A DNA stretch of 64,000 nucleotides. Origin: Streptomyces sp. NL15-2K. Its GTDB lineage: Bacteria; Actinomycetota; Actinomycetes; Streptomycetales; Streptomycetaceae. The DNA lies in NCBI RefSeq assembly GCF_030551255.1, contig NZ_CP130630.1:1674001-1738000 (forward strand), in the 5' to 3' direction. Of the stretch, positions 25,903-35,422 are shown one piece after another. Position 1 is the stretch's first letter, and each line of letters starts with the position of its first letter. Under the pieces are notes generated by a model that made no database searches, was not told where the DNA came from, and saw only the letters and a list, made by a program, of their open reading frames with translations. The position numbers and the translations under genes are program-made.

Positions 25903-26370
25903 TTACACGTCGTGCTCTACGCAGGCCTCTCCCAGCCGATCCCAGCCGTGCACGGAAAACGGCTCGCCCTTGAGGTAGTGCGCGATACCCAGCCCGTTGT
26001 ACGGGACGGTGTTGTCCGGGAGTTGGTCACTCGGATGCCAGGACAAGCCCGCGCACTTGTGGGGCTCCATGTTCCGTGGCTCGCCGTCCCAGCGCCGGGC
26101 GGCGAAGAACCAGCCGACCCGGGGCTCCCCTTCTGGGTTGCGGAAGTGCATGACGTGCACGATCCGCAGGGCTTCCCGCACGACGATGACGCCGGTCTCC
26201 TCCCGCCCTTCCCGGATCACGGCATCGAACACTTCCTCGCCCTCGTCCAGTTTCCCGGAGGGCAGGTTCAGCATCCCGTCGGCGTAGCCGGTGCCCTGCC
26301 GTTCGGCGAGGCACACGGCTCCGTCGCGCTCCAGAATGAGCATCACGTCGTTCACGGGTTGCTGGGGCAC
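25903..26370 (-). CDS. NUDIX hydrolase
   Basis: The product is 155 aa. The NUDIX box is complete: GKLDEGEEVFDAVIREGREE followed by TGV (GX5EX7REUXEEXGU). The start is GTG at 26370 with GGAGGA upstream. It should hydrolyse a nucleoside diphosphate linked to another group; the substrate cannot be read from the sequence. It lies 67 bp downstream of the P-loop kinase gene on the same strand, so the two may be co-transcribed as a nucleotide-metabolism pair. Confidence 0.88.
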   Translation of the reverse strand: MPQQPVNDVMLILERDGAVCLAERQGTGYADGMLNLPSGKLDEGEEVFDAVIREGREETGVIVVREALRIVHVMHFRNPEGEPRVGWFFAARRWDGEPRNMEPHKCAGLSWHPSDQLPDNTVPYNGLGIAHYLKGEPFSVHGWDRLGEACVEHDV

Positions 26371-26436
26371 TGTGCCTGTCCTCCGACCGGTGGGGCGCCT
26401 TACCGGTAGGGGACTCTAGCCGGAATCAGATGGCGA

Positions 26437-27042
26437 TCAGCCCCAGCCCATGGTGCCAACGCGCTCCACAGTCCACTGGACACGCTCGGAGACGGTCAGG
26501 CCCGTGGGCATCTCGAGCATCGGCACACCCATTGCGCGGCACGCCTCGTAAATAGCGGTGTCAGATTCGTCCTGAATGTCGAGGACCTTCTCCCGCATGC
26601 GGTCGCCGCCGGCCTTCTGGTCGTAACGGTCCCGGCAATACACGATCGCGTCGTAGGCCAAGGGCATCCAGGCCCGAGACATCGCTTCGGCTGCGGCGAG
26701 GACGGCCGCGGTACCCGGCTCGGTCGCGTCGAGGACCAGACCGGCGAGGGCAAGGACGTTCGCGGGGGTCTTGTCGGTGATGAGGACCTGGTGGTGCCGG
26801 GCGGCGCGAAGGGGCACGGTGAAGTGCTGGGCGAACAGGTCCAGTTCCGCGACCAGGTCGAAGTTCCCTTCACCGTGAAGGACGATGTCCTCCATGAACG
26901 GGCTTGTTCGGGCGGGCTCACCAGTGCAGGTGACGCCGATGCTCTGTTCCCGCAGGTACGCGGTCAGCGCGTGGACGAACGTCGTCTTGCCTGCCGCTTG
27001 GGTGCCTTCGACGGCGATAACGCGGCACTCTCGGATGGGCAC
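26437..27042 (-). CDS. P-loop nucleotide kinase-like ATPase
   Basis: The product is 201 aa from a GTG with GGAGGA five bases upstream. Walker A is EGTQAAGKTTFVHAL. A thymidylate/deoxynucleoside-kinase-like layout follows: TCTGEPARTSPFMED, QVLITDKTPANVLALAG (with a D in the expected base position) and LAYDAIVYCRDRYDQK, where Arg residues could form a lid. The enzyme probably phosphorylates a nucleotide or related metabolite. Its 5' end overlaps the damaged exonuclease-like gene upstream, suggesting an original operon exonuclease-kinase-NUDIX. Confidence 0.75.
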   Translation of the reverse strand: MPIRECRVIAVEGTQAAGKTTFVHALTAYLREQSIGVTCTGEPARTSPFMEDIVLHGEGNFDLVAELDLFAQHFTVPLRAARHHQVLITDKTPANVLALAGLVLDATEPGTAAVLAAAEAMSRAWMPLAYDAIVYCRDRYDQKAGGDRMREKVLDIQDESDTAIYEACRAMGVPMLEMPTGLTVSERVQWTVERVGTMGWG

Positions 27043-27700
27043 GTGTCCTCCAGGAGGGCGGTGAAGGTGGGGTTGTCCAGCCAGGACCAGGCGCCTTTCG
27101 CGCCCTCATCGATGGCGCGGTTGACGTTCAGGCCCTCGGTCGGCCACCCGGCGAGGCCGGCCGTTCGGGCGGCGACGTAGGCGGTGGAAACGGAGTGCCG
27201 GAGGTTGAGACGCTCACGCGCTCCCGCCCCTCCTCCTCGCCGTCCTCGATCCACCGACGGTGCCAGACGGGCATGGATGCCTTGCGGAGCTCCGGCTGGG
27301 TGACGTCGAGACCGAGCTCGGTACACACGTCGACGAGGCGGCGCGATGCCCCGGTGAGGAGATGCCCGGCGTCATACCGGGTGTCGACGTAGTGGCCGAC
27401 GTTCAGGTCGGCGTCGCGGCGCTGCCTCCACTGCGCGCGGGCTGCCTGCAGGGCAGGGATCGCGTCCGTGGGTGCGTTGGCCTGTAGTACGGCCAGGTCG
27501 GCGCAGAACTGGTGACCGGTGATGATCCGGGCCGTGTCCGCTGCCGCGGCCACGGTCGCCGCCGCCTGCCGGATGAGCTCGTCCATCTCGTCGGGTCCCT
27601 CGACGTACACACTGGTCCACTCGAACGGCATCTCCCCCAGGTCCGGGGCGCCGTCGGCGGGCAGGTCGAGCCACACGACGCTGTAGCAGAATGGGCGTTG
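26964..27700 (-). pseudogene. DnaQ/RNase-H-fold-like protein, N-terminally cut and frameshifted
   Basis: The minus-strand frame from 27700 reads FCYSVVWLDLPADGAPDLGE, ARIITGHQFCADLAVLQANA (an exonuclease-like second motif with D) and YVDTRYDAGHLLTGASRRLV. Near 27195 the frame changes; the next frame continues LRHSVSTAYVAARTAGLAGW and GAWSWLDNPTFTALLED. At 27700 the sequence switches to an IS110 N-terminus, so the first part of the gene is missing. The exonuclease-like reading is a guess from motif layout (H..V..A in the third motif without the usual Asp). Confidence 0.5.
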
Positions 27701-27939
27701 CCCACCTCGTGGCCGGCCAAGAGCAGGCCGTCGGCCAGGCGGCGGGCGAAGCCACGGCCGTCCTCGATTGCCCAGGTGACGGGGGTGCCGTCGGCGATCG
27801 TGCGGATCCACTTGAGCAGGACGCCGATCAGGTTCGCGTCGTTCTTGACGGTCAACGGCCTGGTCAGCCGCCTGCCGTCAGCATCGACGGCCACTGCGAC
27901 GTGGACGTGCTTGTGCGGGTCGATCCCCACTGTCACCAT
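27701..27939 (-). pseudogene. IS110-family transposase, N-terminal relic
   Basis: The frame MVTVGIDPHKHVHVAVAVDA, DGRRLTRPLTVKNDANLIGV and WAIEDGRGFARRLADGLLLA is the RuvC-like N-terminal domain of IS110 transposases, with the D of GIDPHK and the E of AIEDG. It stops abruptly at about 27701 and fuses out of context to the exonuclease-like gene. The rest of the transposase is not here; a C-terminal IS110 piece in the same orientation lies at 19829-20000. Confidence 0.75.
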
Positions 27940-28090
27940 CGAGTTGTCCTCATTGTCTGCTGTCGCGGATGACGGGACAGATGCGAGGGCCCTGGCCAGG
28001 GGACAGACCTATTGCGAGTTGACGGCTCAGCAGGCTTCTATCAAGTCACTCCCGGCCAGGGCTCTCGCCCTGTGGACCGCCGTGGACATC
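27940..28090. other. Non-coding stretch between IS relics
   Basis: Nothing is supported here. It probably includes the former left end of the IS110 element. Confidence 0.3.
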
Positions 28091-28294
28091 TCAACGGAAA
28101 GCCTTTCGGCACGTGTTCTCCGAGTCACCCGACGGTCCCGCCGAACGTCTCCCGTCGAAGAGGCCCGGCCCGCCAAGGCTGCACCAATAGGTGTTCTCGT
28201 TCGTTCCTCGCTGCCAGGGGCTGTGCGGATCGGCGAAGTAGATCTCCAGAGCTGTGTCGACACGGAGCTGGGCGTGTTGCGCGCGCCGGGGCAC
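28091..28294 (-). pseudogene. IS30-family transposase relic
   Basis: The minus-strand frame contains [20 protein letters not shown] followed by NT, the conserved segment around the last catalytic Glu of IS30 transposases (usual form [23 protein letters not shown]). After NENT the sequence loses similarity. Only about 30 codons are recognisable. Confidence 0.6.
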
Positions 28295-28335
28295 GCCGCC
28301 TGCCGGCTCTGCTACCGGTGCACCGGCGGGCAGGA

Positions 28336-28367
28336 CCGGGTCCTGAGTACAGGTACTCAGGACCCGG
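28336..28367 (-). terminator. Perfect 15-bp hairpin after a secreted-protein gene
   Basis: ccgggtcctgagtac (28336-28350) and gtactcaggacccgg (28353-28367) are perfect inverted repeats two bases apart, 14 bases beyond the stop codon of the minus-strand gene at 28381. Confidence 0.65.
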
Positions 28368-28380
28368 CGTGGTGCGGATG

Positions 28381-28902
28381 TCAGCCGTGGATCAGAGGCG
28401 AACCGAGGAGTTCCTGGGTGATGGCGCCCTTGCCGTCATCCTCGATGTCGTAGACGACCGTCGCGTCCGTTGACCACCACAGCTCACCGTCGTAGACCGC
28501 GGCCGGCGCGACGCAGGTGTTCGCGGGCTCCAGCAGGAACCACGAGTAGTTGTCGTTGACGAGCTTGGTCCAGTCGCACGTCTTCGACGTGACGACGTGG
28601 TCCTCGGTGGTCTTGGTCAGGCGCTCCTCGATCCGCGTGGTGATCTCGAAGCTGGTGAACCGCTTGGAGTTGTCGACGACCTGGTCGTCCATGATCTGCC
28701 AGCTCATGACCGACTTGCCGGTCATGCTGCCGGATAAGGTCGCGGTGTTCTGGACGTAGTACGTGGTCTGCGGCTTGTCGCCGGGGAAGACCACGTCGAA
28801 CTGGGAGTCGGCGGTGCCGGCCGAGGCCGGCGCCGCGGCCAGGGCGACGAGTGCGAGGGCGGCGGCGCCGGCCGCGACGGTGGTGGGCAGAAGCTTCCTC
28901 AT
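28381..28902 (-). CDS. Secreted protein of unknown function
   Basis: The product is 173 aa with a clear signal peptide ([20 protein letters not shown], cleavage after ASA). The mature part is beta-rich and contains two Cys (SKTCDWTKL and EPANTCVAP) that could pair. I recognise no family. GGAAGGGACACC lies before the ATG. It is followed by a strong terminator. Confidence 0.75.
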   Translation of the reverse strand: MRKLLPTTVAAGAAALALVALAAAPASAGTADSQFDVVFPGDKPQTTYYVQNTATLSGSMTGKSVMSWQIMDDQVVDNSKRFTSFEITTRIEERLTKTTEDHVVTSKTCDWTKLVNDNYSWFLLEPANTCVAPAAVYDGELWWSTDATVVYDIEDDGKGAITQELLGSPLIHG

Positions 28903-28974
28903 GATGGTGTCCCTTCCGGGTCGAGGGCGAGTGGGGCCCCGCCTGTGCGGGGCCCCTGAGGACGGCAGCGCGGG

Positions 28975-29301
28975 TTACAGGCCCATGCCGGTGAAGGTGC
29001 GCTCCAGGGAGTCGGCGTAGAAGCGGGCGCCGCCGATCTTCGGGTGGAACGACTGGGCCGACAGGGCGTAGTTGCTGATGATCGGGTAGTCCAAGGCCGG
29101 TCGACTCTGACCGACGGCGTCGGGTTGTTCGCCGGGCTTGGTCCCCGGGTCACGGGCGGCCGGTGCCGACCAGCCCTTGGCTTCCTGCTGCGGGCCGGCC
29201 GCAGGTAATGCCTGCGTCGTGGCGACACCGGAGGACAGAGCCAGGGTGAGGGCTGCCGTCACCGGTATCCGCGCAGGCCTCAGCATGGCGTTGCGTCTCA
29301 A
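28975..29301 (-). pseudogene. Secreted SGNH/GDSL hydrolase with its catalytic core deleted
   Basis: The ORF is 108 aa: a signal peptide and propeptide-like start (VTAALTLALSSGVATTQALP) joined directly to ISNYALSAQSFHPKIGGARF followed by YADSLERTF, which is the C-terminal block with the catalytic His (S-x-HPxxxG) of secreted SGNH hydrolases. The GDS block with the nucleophile and the oxyanion residues, normally 150-200 residues, is missing. The frame stays open, so the deletion was in frame; an active hydrolase is not possible. Confidence 0.6.
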
Positions 29302-29745
29302 GTGGAGTCTCTTTCTTGGGAGTTGTGCTTTCCATCTGCAATGGAATGCACGGCGCCGTCAGCGAAGGAGAGAGTGGCGGTCCCGCGGGCCGAGAGGTTG
29401 CGTGGTCACCGGCCGCACTGGTCTGGGGTGCGGCCGCGCCGGGCACGTGCGTGCGACGGGCGACAAGGTGACACGCTAGGCGTCGTGGGACATAGCGCAG
29501 CATTCCCCCGTGAAAAGCGCGCGTTGAGAACCGACGTTCGGTTCAGTGGTCACTTGAAACGTATCAGTCAGTCACGGCGCGTGTCATCCACAACCTTCAC
29601 AGTGAACACACATGTGACACGGGGCACACATATTCGCACTGACTAAAAGTCCATCGCTGAGTATGGTTCCAGCGACCACTCAACCACCACTGTGCAACTG
29701 CACATATTCTGGTGGGATTTCAAGTATTCCAGGGGGGAACCACCC
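29302..29745. promoter_or_regulatory. Divergent intergenic region with an AT-rich promoter zone
   Basis: About 440 bp lie between two divergent secreted-protein genes. The segment 29560-29740 is unusually AT-rich for this window (cacaaccttcacagtgaaca, gtgcaactgcacatattctg), which fits promoters for one or both genes. The palindrome gtgcaactgcac at 29690-29701 is a possible operator. Confidence 0.4.
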
Positions 29746-30345
29746 ATGTCCCGTGCGCTCTTACACAGCCGCACCGCACTCAGGGCCGCTGTCGCCGCCA
29801 CCGCTCTCGCCGTCACGGCGGGCATGGCCACCACGGCAAGTGCTGTCCAGGGGGACCAGCCGGGCCCGAGCAAGTCGCTGAAGACCGTGAGTGTCCAGGG
29901 TGCTGAGGGCCTGTCGGTCGACACCGCGGCGAGCAAGGACACCAAGGCCGTCATCGAGAACAACAAGACACTGGCTGCCGCTGCCGCGAACGTGTGCGGC
30001 TCGGGCTACACGATCTCCACGGGCGCCTGGCGGCTGCCGACCCACACTTCCGTGTACGGCACGCTCTACACGTGGACCAACGGCACCACCACGGGCTCCC
30101 GCATCTACGACAAACCGATCTGCGCCGTCTTCTTCAACGACAGCGGCCTCACCCGCTACATGGGCGTGCGGTTGAGCTCCAACTACACCGCCGACCCCGA
30201 CAAGGAAGACTTCGGCGCCTACTCCCAGTACGCGGGACCCGTACACCAGAAGCGGGGCTACTGCGGCACGGCGTACGCCTACATGGAGAACAGCAACGGC
30301 AAGGTCATGGTCGACGCTCTGCGCACGGTGGGGTCCTGCAACTGA
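29746..30345 (+). CDS. Secreted protein of unknown function
   Basis: The product is 199 aa. The ATG at 29746 follows a strong AGGGGGGAA site. A signal peptide (ALRAAVAATALAVTAGMATT, cleavage near ASA) precedes a 165-aa mature part with four Cys (AANVCGSGY, KPICAVFF, KRGYCGTAY, TVGSCN), likely two disulphides. I recognise no enzyme motif. Its stop overlaps the start of the lipoprotein gene by one base (TGATG), so both are coupled. Confidence 0.8.
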   Translation: MSRALLHSRTALRAAVAATALAVTAGMATTASAVQGDQPGPSKSLKTVSVQGAEGLSVDTAASKDTKAVIENNKTLAAAAANVCGSGYTISTGAWRLPTHTSVYGTLYTWTNGTTTGSRIYDKPICAVFFNDSGLTRYMGVRLSSNYTADPDKEDFGAYSQYAGPVHQKRGYCGTAYAYMENSNGKVMVDALRTVGSCN

Positions 30346-30899
30346 TGTCCATAGTGTTCCACCGAGCCCCCGCACCGGCCGCGGTGCGGGGTCTCCCCCT
30401 GCTTGCGGCTGTCGGGATCCTGCTGACCGGCTGTGCCAGCGGGGCAGAGAAAACCGCAAGCCGACCGACCGGATCGGCACAGGCCGCCGCGCCGAGCGCG
30501 TCCACGGCTGCGGAAGACCACCGTGCACCTGAATCGCCGTCCGACGCCGGCACGCCGCCTGAACAGTCCTCCACACCTTCCCCGCGGGAGCCGCAGGCCG
30601 TCCAGGAGGGCAACAACTGGGTTCTGTCCGATCAGGGGGTAGAGGTGCGGGTCACGCCTCAGGATGAACTCGGTGCCTATGTGGCGATCTCTGTCACCAA
30701 CGACAAGGACACCTCTTCGAACATCTCGGCCACAGTGCGCGTGCGCGGAGACAACGGATTCGACGAGCGGTACACCTTCGCTTTCCCCGATGTCCCGTCA
30801 GGAACGGAACACGGCAACAGCCAGATGCTCGCGGACATCGGCGGGACACCTGCACCGGAGGACCTCGACATAGACATCGTCGCGGTCACCCGGAGCTGA
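30345..30899 (+). CDS. Lipoprotein of unknown function
   Basis: The product is 184 aa. The lipobox LLTGC at residues 26-30 follows a hydrophobic segment (LPLLAAVGILLTGC). A Ser/Thr/Pro/Ala-rich linker (residues 31-85) leads to a ~100-residue beta-sandwich-like domain (WVLSDQGVEVRVTPQDELGA, YVAISVTNDKDTSSNISATV). The start ATG overlaps the stop of the secreted-protein gene, suggesting the two act at the same surface site. Confidence 0.8.
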   Translation: MSIVFHRAPAPAAVRGLPLLAAVGILLTGCASGAEKTASRPTGSAQAAAPSASTAAEDHRAPESPSDAGTPPEQSSTPSPREPQAVQEGNNWVLSDQGVEVRVTPQDELGAYVAISVTNDKDTSSNISATVRVRGDNGFDERYTFAFPDVPSGTEHGNSQMLADIGGTPAPEDLDIDIVAVTRS

Positions 30900-31466
30900 C
30901 ACCCTCACAGAAAAGCGTCAATCGCCGCTCTGGTGGTGGTCACCGTCACCACGCCGAGCTGCACCCCGTTTCGTGGAGTCAGGCCAGGGACACGGCCGGG
31001 GTATCGAGGTCAACAGGCTGGGCGATGTGATTGGCCCGGCAGATATTCGGAGCGTTCGTCTCCGGTGAGGTCTCGGTGTAAATGAGGACAACCACCGCGA
31101 AGCCCTTGAGGCTTGTTGAGAGCCGGGTGCGGTGACAAGTCGCATGCCCGGTCCGGGAAGCGGCTCCGGGGAAACGGACCGGTCGAAAAACCGGCACCGC
31201 GCCCCGGGCCGACTTCACCATCCCGCACCGTGTCGCTGATGCGCGTGAGGGGTGATCCTGCCCGTCACGATCCCCGGAAAAGCTGTCACGCCCCCTTCAA
31301 CACGTCCGCGTGTGTCCGATTTACAGGCTCGCACGCTGCCCTTCCACGGCCGTCTGCAGCCCCTTGCCCCAAAAAGATCCCTCACAGAATCCCGGCCGCT
31401 GCGTCCTTTGGACACGGGCCGGGTCATTCGTCGTCGAGGTATGTGCACCGCTGAAAGGAAGAACGG
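30900..31466. other. Non-coding stretch of ~560 bp
   Basis: No gene is supported. The 3' part (31300-31460) should carry the promoter and leader of the large secreted protein; CTGAAAGGAAG at 31451 is the ribosome site of that gene. A weak hairpin near 30930-30955 may end the lipoprotein transcript. Confidence 0.35.
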
Positions 31467-34320
31467 TTGAGAACGCACGGAAACAACAGATACAGATACC
31501 GCAGATACCGACGGCTGAGGGCTCCGCTGTCCGTACTGGCAGCCGGCGGAATGTTAACGGGACTGCTGCAGGCGACCGCCTGGGCGGACGACCCCGCTTC
31601 CCCGGCCGCGTCGTCGTCTGCCAAGCCCACGCCCGACTCGGTCCCGGCCGGTGACCGTGCCGAGGTACTGGGCGAGGAATACAAGAAGTCGGCGGACGTC
31701 GCCTGGACCACGACCGGTGACGCGCAAGGCTTCCACCTGCTGACCGCGACGGAGAAGAGCGGTTACGCGTGGAAGACCCTCGCCTCGCTGGCCGAGCCCG
31801 GGTTCGACGCCGACCAGTGGATCGGTAACGCGTGCGTCACCGGCTCCGGGAAGCGCGCCGTCGTCGTCTACGCGCCGCGCACCTTCACCAACGACCCCCG
31901 GCTGATGGCCCGGGGCGGGTTCACCGCTGTGGTGGACCTGGTGACCGGCGCGGTGTCGAAGCTGAACGTCAACGCGTCGCTGTCCTACTTCAACCCGGGC
32001 TGCGGCACGGGCGAGGAGGCGGTGCTGACGCAGTCGCCGGGTGAGGACAAGAAGCAGACCCGGCTGATCCACGTCGATGCCGCGACGGGCAAGCTGAGCA
32101 CGCCCGTCACCGTCACCGGTCAGGTCACCTCCTCGGTCCCGGCCGGCGGCGGGAAGGTCGCGGGTGCCGTCGGACGGACGCTCGTCGAGATCGACGCCAA
32201 GGGCGAGAAGAAGAAACTTGCGACGACGGGCACCGTGCCCTACCGCATCAGCAAGGACAGCGACGGCGGTTACGTCTTCCTCGAGCGCGTGCAGCGCGAC
32301 AGCCTCAACCAGGGCGAGACCGCTCTGGTGCGCCGCTGGGCGGACAAGAAAATAACCGGGCTGGGCTCGGGACCTCTGGCCGACACCGGCCTGACCCGGC
32401 GGGCCGGCCAGGTGTACCTGACCGGCAGTGTGAAGGCGGCGAAAAGCCTGCCGAGGACGGTCACGCGACTGGCCGGTGCGGACAAGGACGCCACGCTGTC
32501 CACCAAGGGCGAGGCGATCGTCCAGCACACGGTGTGGGCGGACGGCAAGGGCTCGCCTGAACGCGGGCACGTTCTCCCTCGACTTCGGCGATGGAGAGGC
32601 CGGGCTGGCCCACGACGGCCAGTCGATCATCGGCACTTGGCCCGCGAAGGTTGACCTGCATCAGCTCGGCGCCGGCTTCGGCGGTCACTTCTACTTTGGC
32701 CACACCCGGCAGAACGACGCCAAGGGCCAGCGGCTGAAGATGACGGCCACCTGGAAGCTGAACCAGACGGTCGACGGTGCGGCCAGGGTATGGGTGCACT
32801 TGCCCGATCACGGGGCGCAGACCAAGTACGCGGAGTACAAGGTGGCCACGAAGTACGGCACCAAGACCCGCGTGGTCTCCCAGCCCGGCAGCGGCAACCG
32901 CTGGGTGTCCATCGGCGCCTTCATGTTCGACGCCGCACCGGTCGTGAACCTGTCCACCATCACCAGGGATGGCACCGGCGACCAGGACGTCGCTTTCGAC
33001 GCGATCGCCGTACAGCCGATCAGCGGCCGATACGTCAAGGACACCGTCGAGGCGATCGCGTTCTTCGACGAGGACCAGAACGTCGACACCGATCCGGCGA
33101 GCACAATGTTCTTCGACACGCCGTTCAAGGACAGGCAGTCCCTCTACGACTGGGGGATCAAGACCTCCAAGGCCGTGCTCGACCTGCCCACTTGCATCGA
33201 CAGCCCATCCACAGGGTGTGTGAAGCCCGAGACCAAGGCCGCCATGGGCACCTGGAACACCTGGATCAGAGAATCGGGCACTCACCCGACCGAGCATCCG
33301 GACGGCAAGAGCATCCCCGCCTGGATGCACTACTCCAACCGGTACCAGGACCGTCCCGGCGGCACCAAGCCGTCGTACTTCGACACCAACGACAGCACCT
33401 ATAAGATCAAGAGCAAGGCCACGGTCAGCTATATCGCCGCCGACGACGGCACGGTGATCGAGGGCAGCGAGGACGTCGACTACGACTCCCGGACCGCGGA
33501 CACACACCTGCCGGACTTCGTGATGGACACCTTCAAGGCCATCCAGAGGGACTACGGCATTGCGCCGCCCGATCTGAACTACTCGGCCGTGGACCTCAAC
33601 GAACATGACGGACGCACGGTCACCACGGACACCAATACGTCGGGGATCATCCCGGGCCGCGCGTATGCGCCTGTTGGACACAAGCCTGGGATCACCAACA
33701 CCAGCGGGTACGCCGCCTCCGGCGCCGACGGCAAGTGCGTCGCCGCCACTTACACAGCTGGCGGCTCCATCGGTTACCGGCCGATGCTGGGGGTCTCCAA
33801 GGTGGACTCCGAGGTCGCGGCGTGGCGGGGCCGAGCTTCAACGTCGGGCACGGTGGTACCCCAGGCCGTGCGTTCTCTGATGGGCGAGATCTACAACGCC
33901 TTCTTCAAGACCGGCGTCACGGGATCGATCTTCACCCAGTCGCCACCCATCTGGCAGGAGCTCAACTTCATCTCCTGCTCCGACGGCAAGATCCGCAAGC
34001 GGTACAGCGAGAACTCCAGCAGCGCGATCCTGCGCTCCAGCTTCATGCCGAACCAGTACCTTTACCGCAATGGCGAGTCGATGAAGCTGGACGGAGGGAT
34101 GGTCATGTCATCCGAGCCGGTCATCACCGGTGACTTCCAGTCCTTCAGCCGAGTCGCGGCCGTCAACGGCAACGACACACCCTACGGATACTGCGACCAG
34201 CTCTCCGGGCATGGTGGCAATCCCTGGGGCATCGACCTCTCCGATGGGCCGGGTGTGAACCGCGCGGGCAAGACCTGCTTCGACCTTTCGAGCGGGGACT
34301 CCGCCTACAACGTGGGGTGA
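31467..34320 (+). pseudogene. Large secreted golvesin-like protein gene with internal deletion and frame change
   Basis: The 5' part (from 31467, signal peptide RAPLSVLAAGGMLTGLLQAT) encodes about 365 residues of a beta-propeller-like domain (YAWKTLASLAEPGFDADQWI, VYAPRTFTNDPRLMARGGFT). Near 32555 the frame breaks, and the other frame continues as NAGTFSLDFGDGEAGLAHDG and runs 580 residues to 34320. That part holds a golvesin-type jelly-roll (RVWVHLPDHGAQTKYAEYKV, NRWVSIGAFMFD) and a long C-terminal region with several Cys. Full-length relatives, as I recall them, are well over 1000 residues with the two parts separated, so several hundred codons were probably deleted at the junction. Confidence 0.65.
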
Positions 34321-34330
34321 TGCGAAACTG

Positions 34331-34365
34331 ACCTGGGAGGGGGTGCTCCACGCTCCCTCCCAGGT
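34331..34365 (+). terminator. Perfect hairpin terminator
   Basis: acctgggaggg and ccctcccaggt pair over 11 bp around a 13-base loop that itself can form gtg-cac pairs. It starts ten bases after the stop of the golvesin-like gene. Confidence 0.7.
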
Positions 34366-34388
34366 GTCCTGCCAAGGAGCGCAACGTC

Positions 34389-34637
34389 ATGGTCTTGATA
34401 TCGATCGTTTTCCTCGTCGTGTGGGTGGTGTTCTCGCTCCTCGGTTTCTGGAAGCTCAGCGACCCGAAGCGCCAGGTGGTGTTCTCAGGCACCTTGCTCG
34501 TCATCGCTGCAGGGATCACCCTCGGCGTACTGCGCAACGTTCCGCTCGGGGCGGCCGTCTTCGGTATCGGCGTCATCGCGGCACTGGTGCGCATCTCACG
34601 CGCATGGCGCCATCTGCCCATCAACCGTCCGCACTGA
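34389..34637 (+). CDS. Small membrane protein
   Basis: The product is 82 aa with two or three membrane helices (MVLISIVFLVVWVVFSLLGF, VVFSGTLLVIAAGITLGVL, AAVFGIGVIAALVRI). AAGGAG lies about ten bases upstream of the ATG. It carries no motif that suggests a function. Confidence 0.7.
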   Translation: MVLISIVFLVVWVVFSLLGFWKLSDPKRQVVFSGTLLVIAAGITLGVLRNVPLGAAVFGIGVIAALVRISRAWRHLPINRPH

Positions 34638-34724
34638 CGGGGCAACGCCCCTACCCCTGCACGGCACCCGTGCCTCTTTGGCCAGGAACCTCATCTGCGG
34701 GGGCAAGAGAATGTCGCTGGACAA

Positions 34725-35120
34725 TTGACCCGCCAACAACCTGCACCCGGAGGAAAGTTCGCCGAGGTCGCCCGACCCCTCGGTATCAGCGACCTGTCCG
34801 AGCTCACTGTAGCTCGCAGGCGCCGCCGAGCTGAGGCCGAGTTGGCCATCCACCGCCGGGCCGCCGTCGGAGTCTTCCACATGCACTTCACGCCCACCTA
34901 CTCGTCCTGGCTCAACCAGGGCGAGCGATGGTTCGGCCTCCTGACCGACAAGAAGATACGACGCGGAGTCCACAAGAACCTCCAGGCCCTGGAACGGGAC
35001 ATCCGCGCCTGGATCGCACAGTGGAACGACGACCCGAAGCCCTTCGTCTGGACGAAGGACGCCGACGAAATCCCGCAGCGTCTCGCCGCATATCTTGATC
35101 GAATTCCCGGCGCAGGACAC
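34725..35120 (+). pseudogene. IS630-family transposase, C-terminal relic
   Basis: From about 34875 the frame matches the end of IS630 transposases: FHMHFTPTYSSWLNQGERWF with the catalytic Glu, GLLTDKKIRRGVHKNLQALE, RDIRAWIAQWNDDPKPFVWT and KDADEIPQRLAAYLDRIP. Upstream of 34875 there is no similarity, so more than half of the gene is missing. Confidence 0.75.
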
Positions 35121-35422
35121 TGGACTAGGACGTGTTTGAGATGTCGATCAACGCAGCCCAGGAGCGGGAGCCGCCGAGAGTGACGCCATAGAGGCCTGGA
35201 AGGGCGGCCTACACGGGCGGCACTGGTTTCGAGGAACACCTGGTCTGAGTGGGAGGACGAGATTCTCTGGCAGACAGGGGTTCCGGTCTGGGGAAGCGGA
35301 CGACGATGCTTCGGACGGGGTGGACCGCAATATGGCCGGGAATATGATTTCGCCGGTGTAGCGGTAGATCTGGTTGTAGTGGGTTCTGCATCGCGTTCCG
35401 TCTAGATAATTTCCATCTTTAA
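35121..35422. other. Non-coding stretch between IS relics
   Basis: About 300 bp have no coding signal. The segment 35330-35420 is AT-rich. It may contain the lost 5' end of the IS into which copy 2 of the IS5-type element inserted, but I could not recognise that end. Confidence 0.3.
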
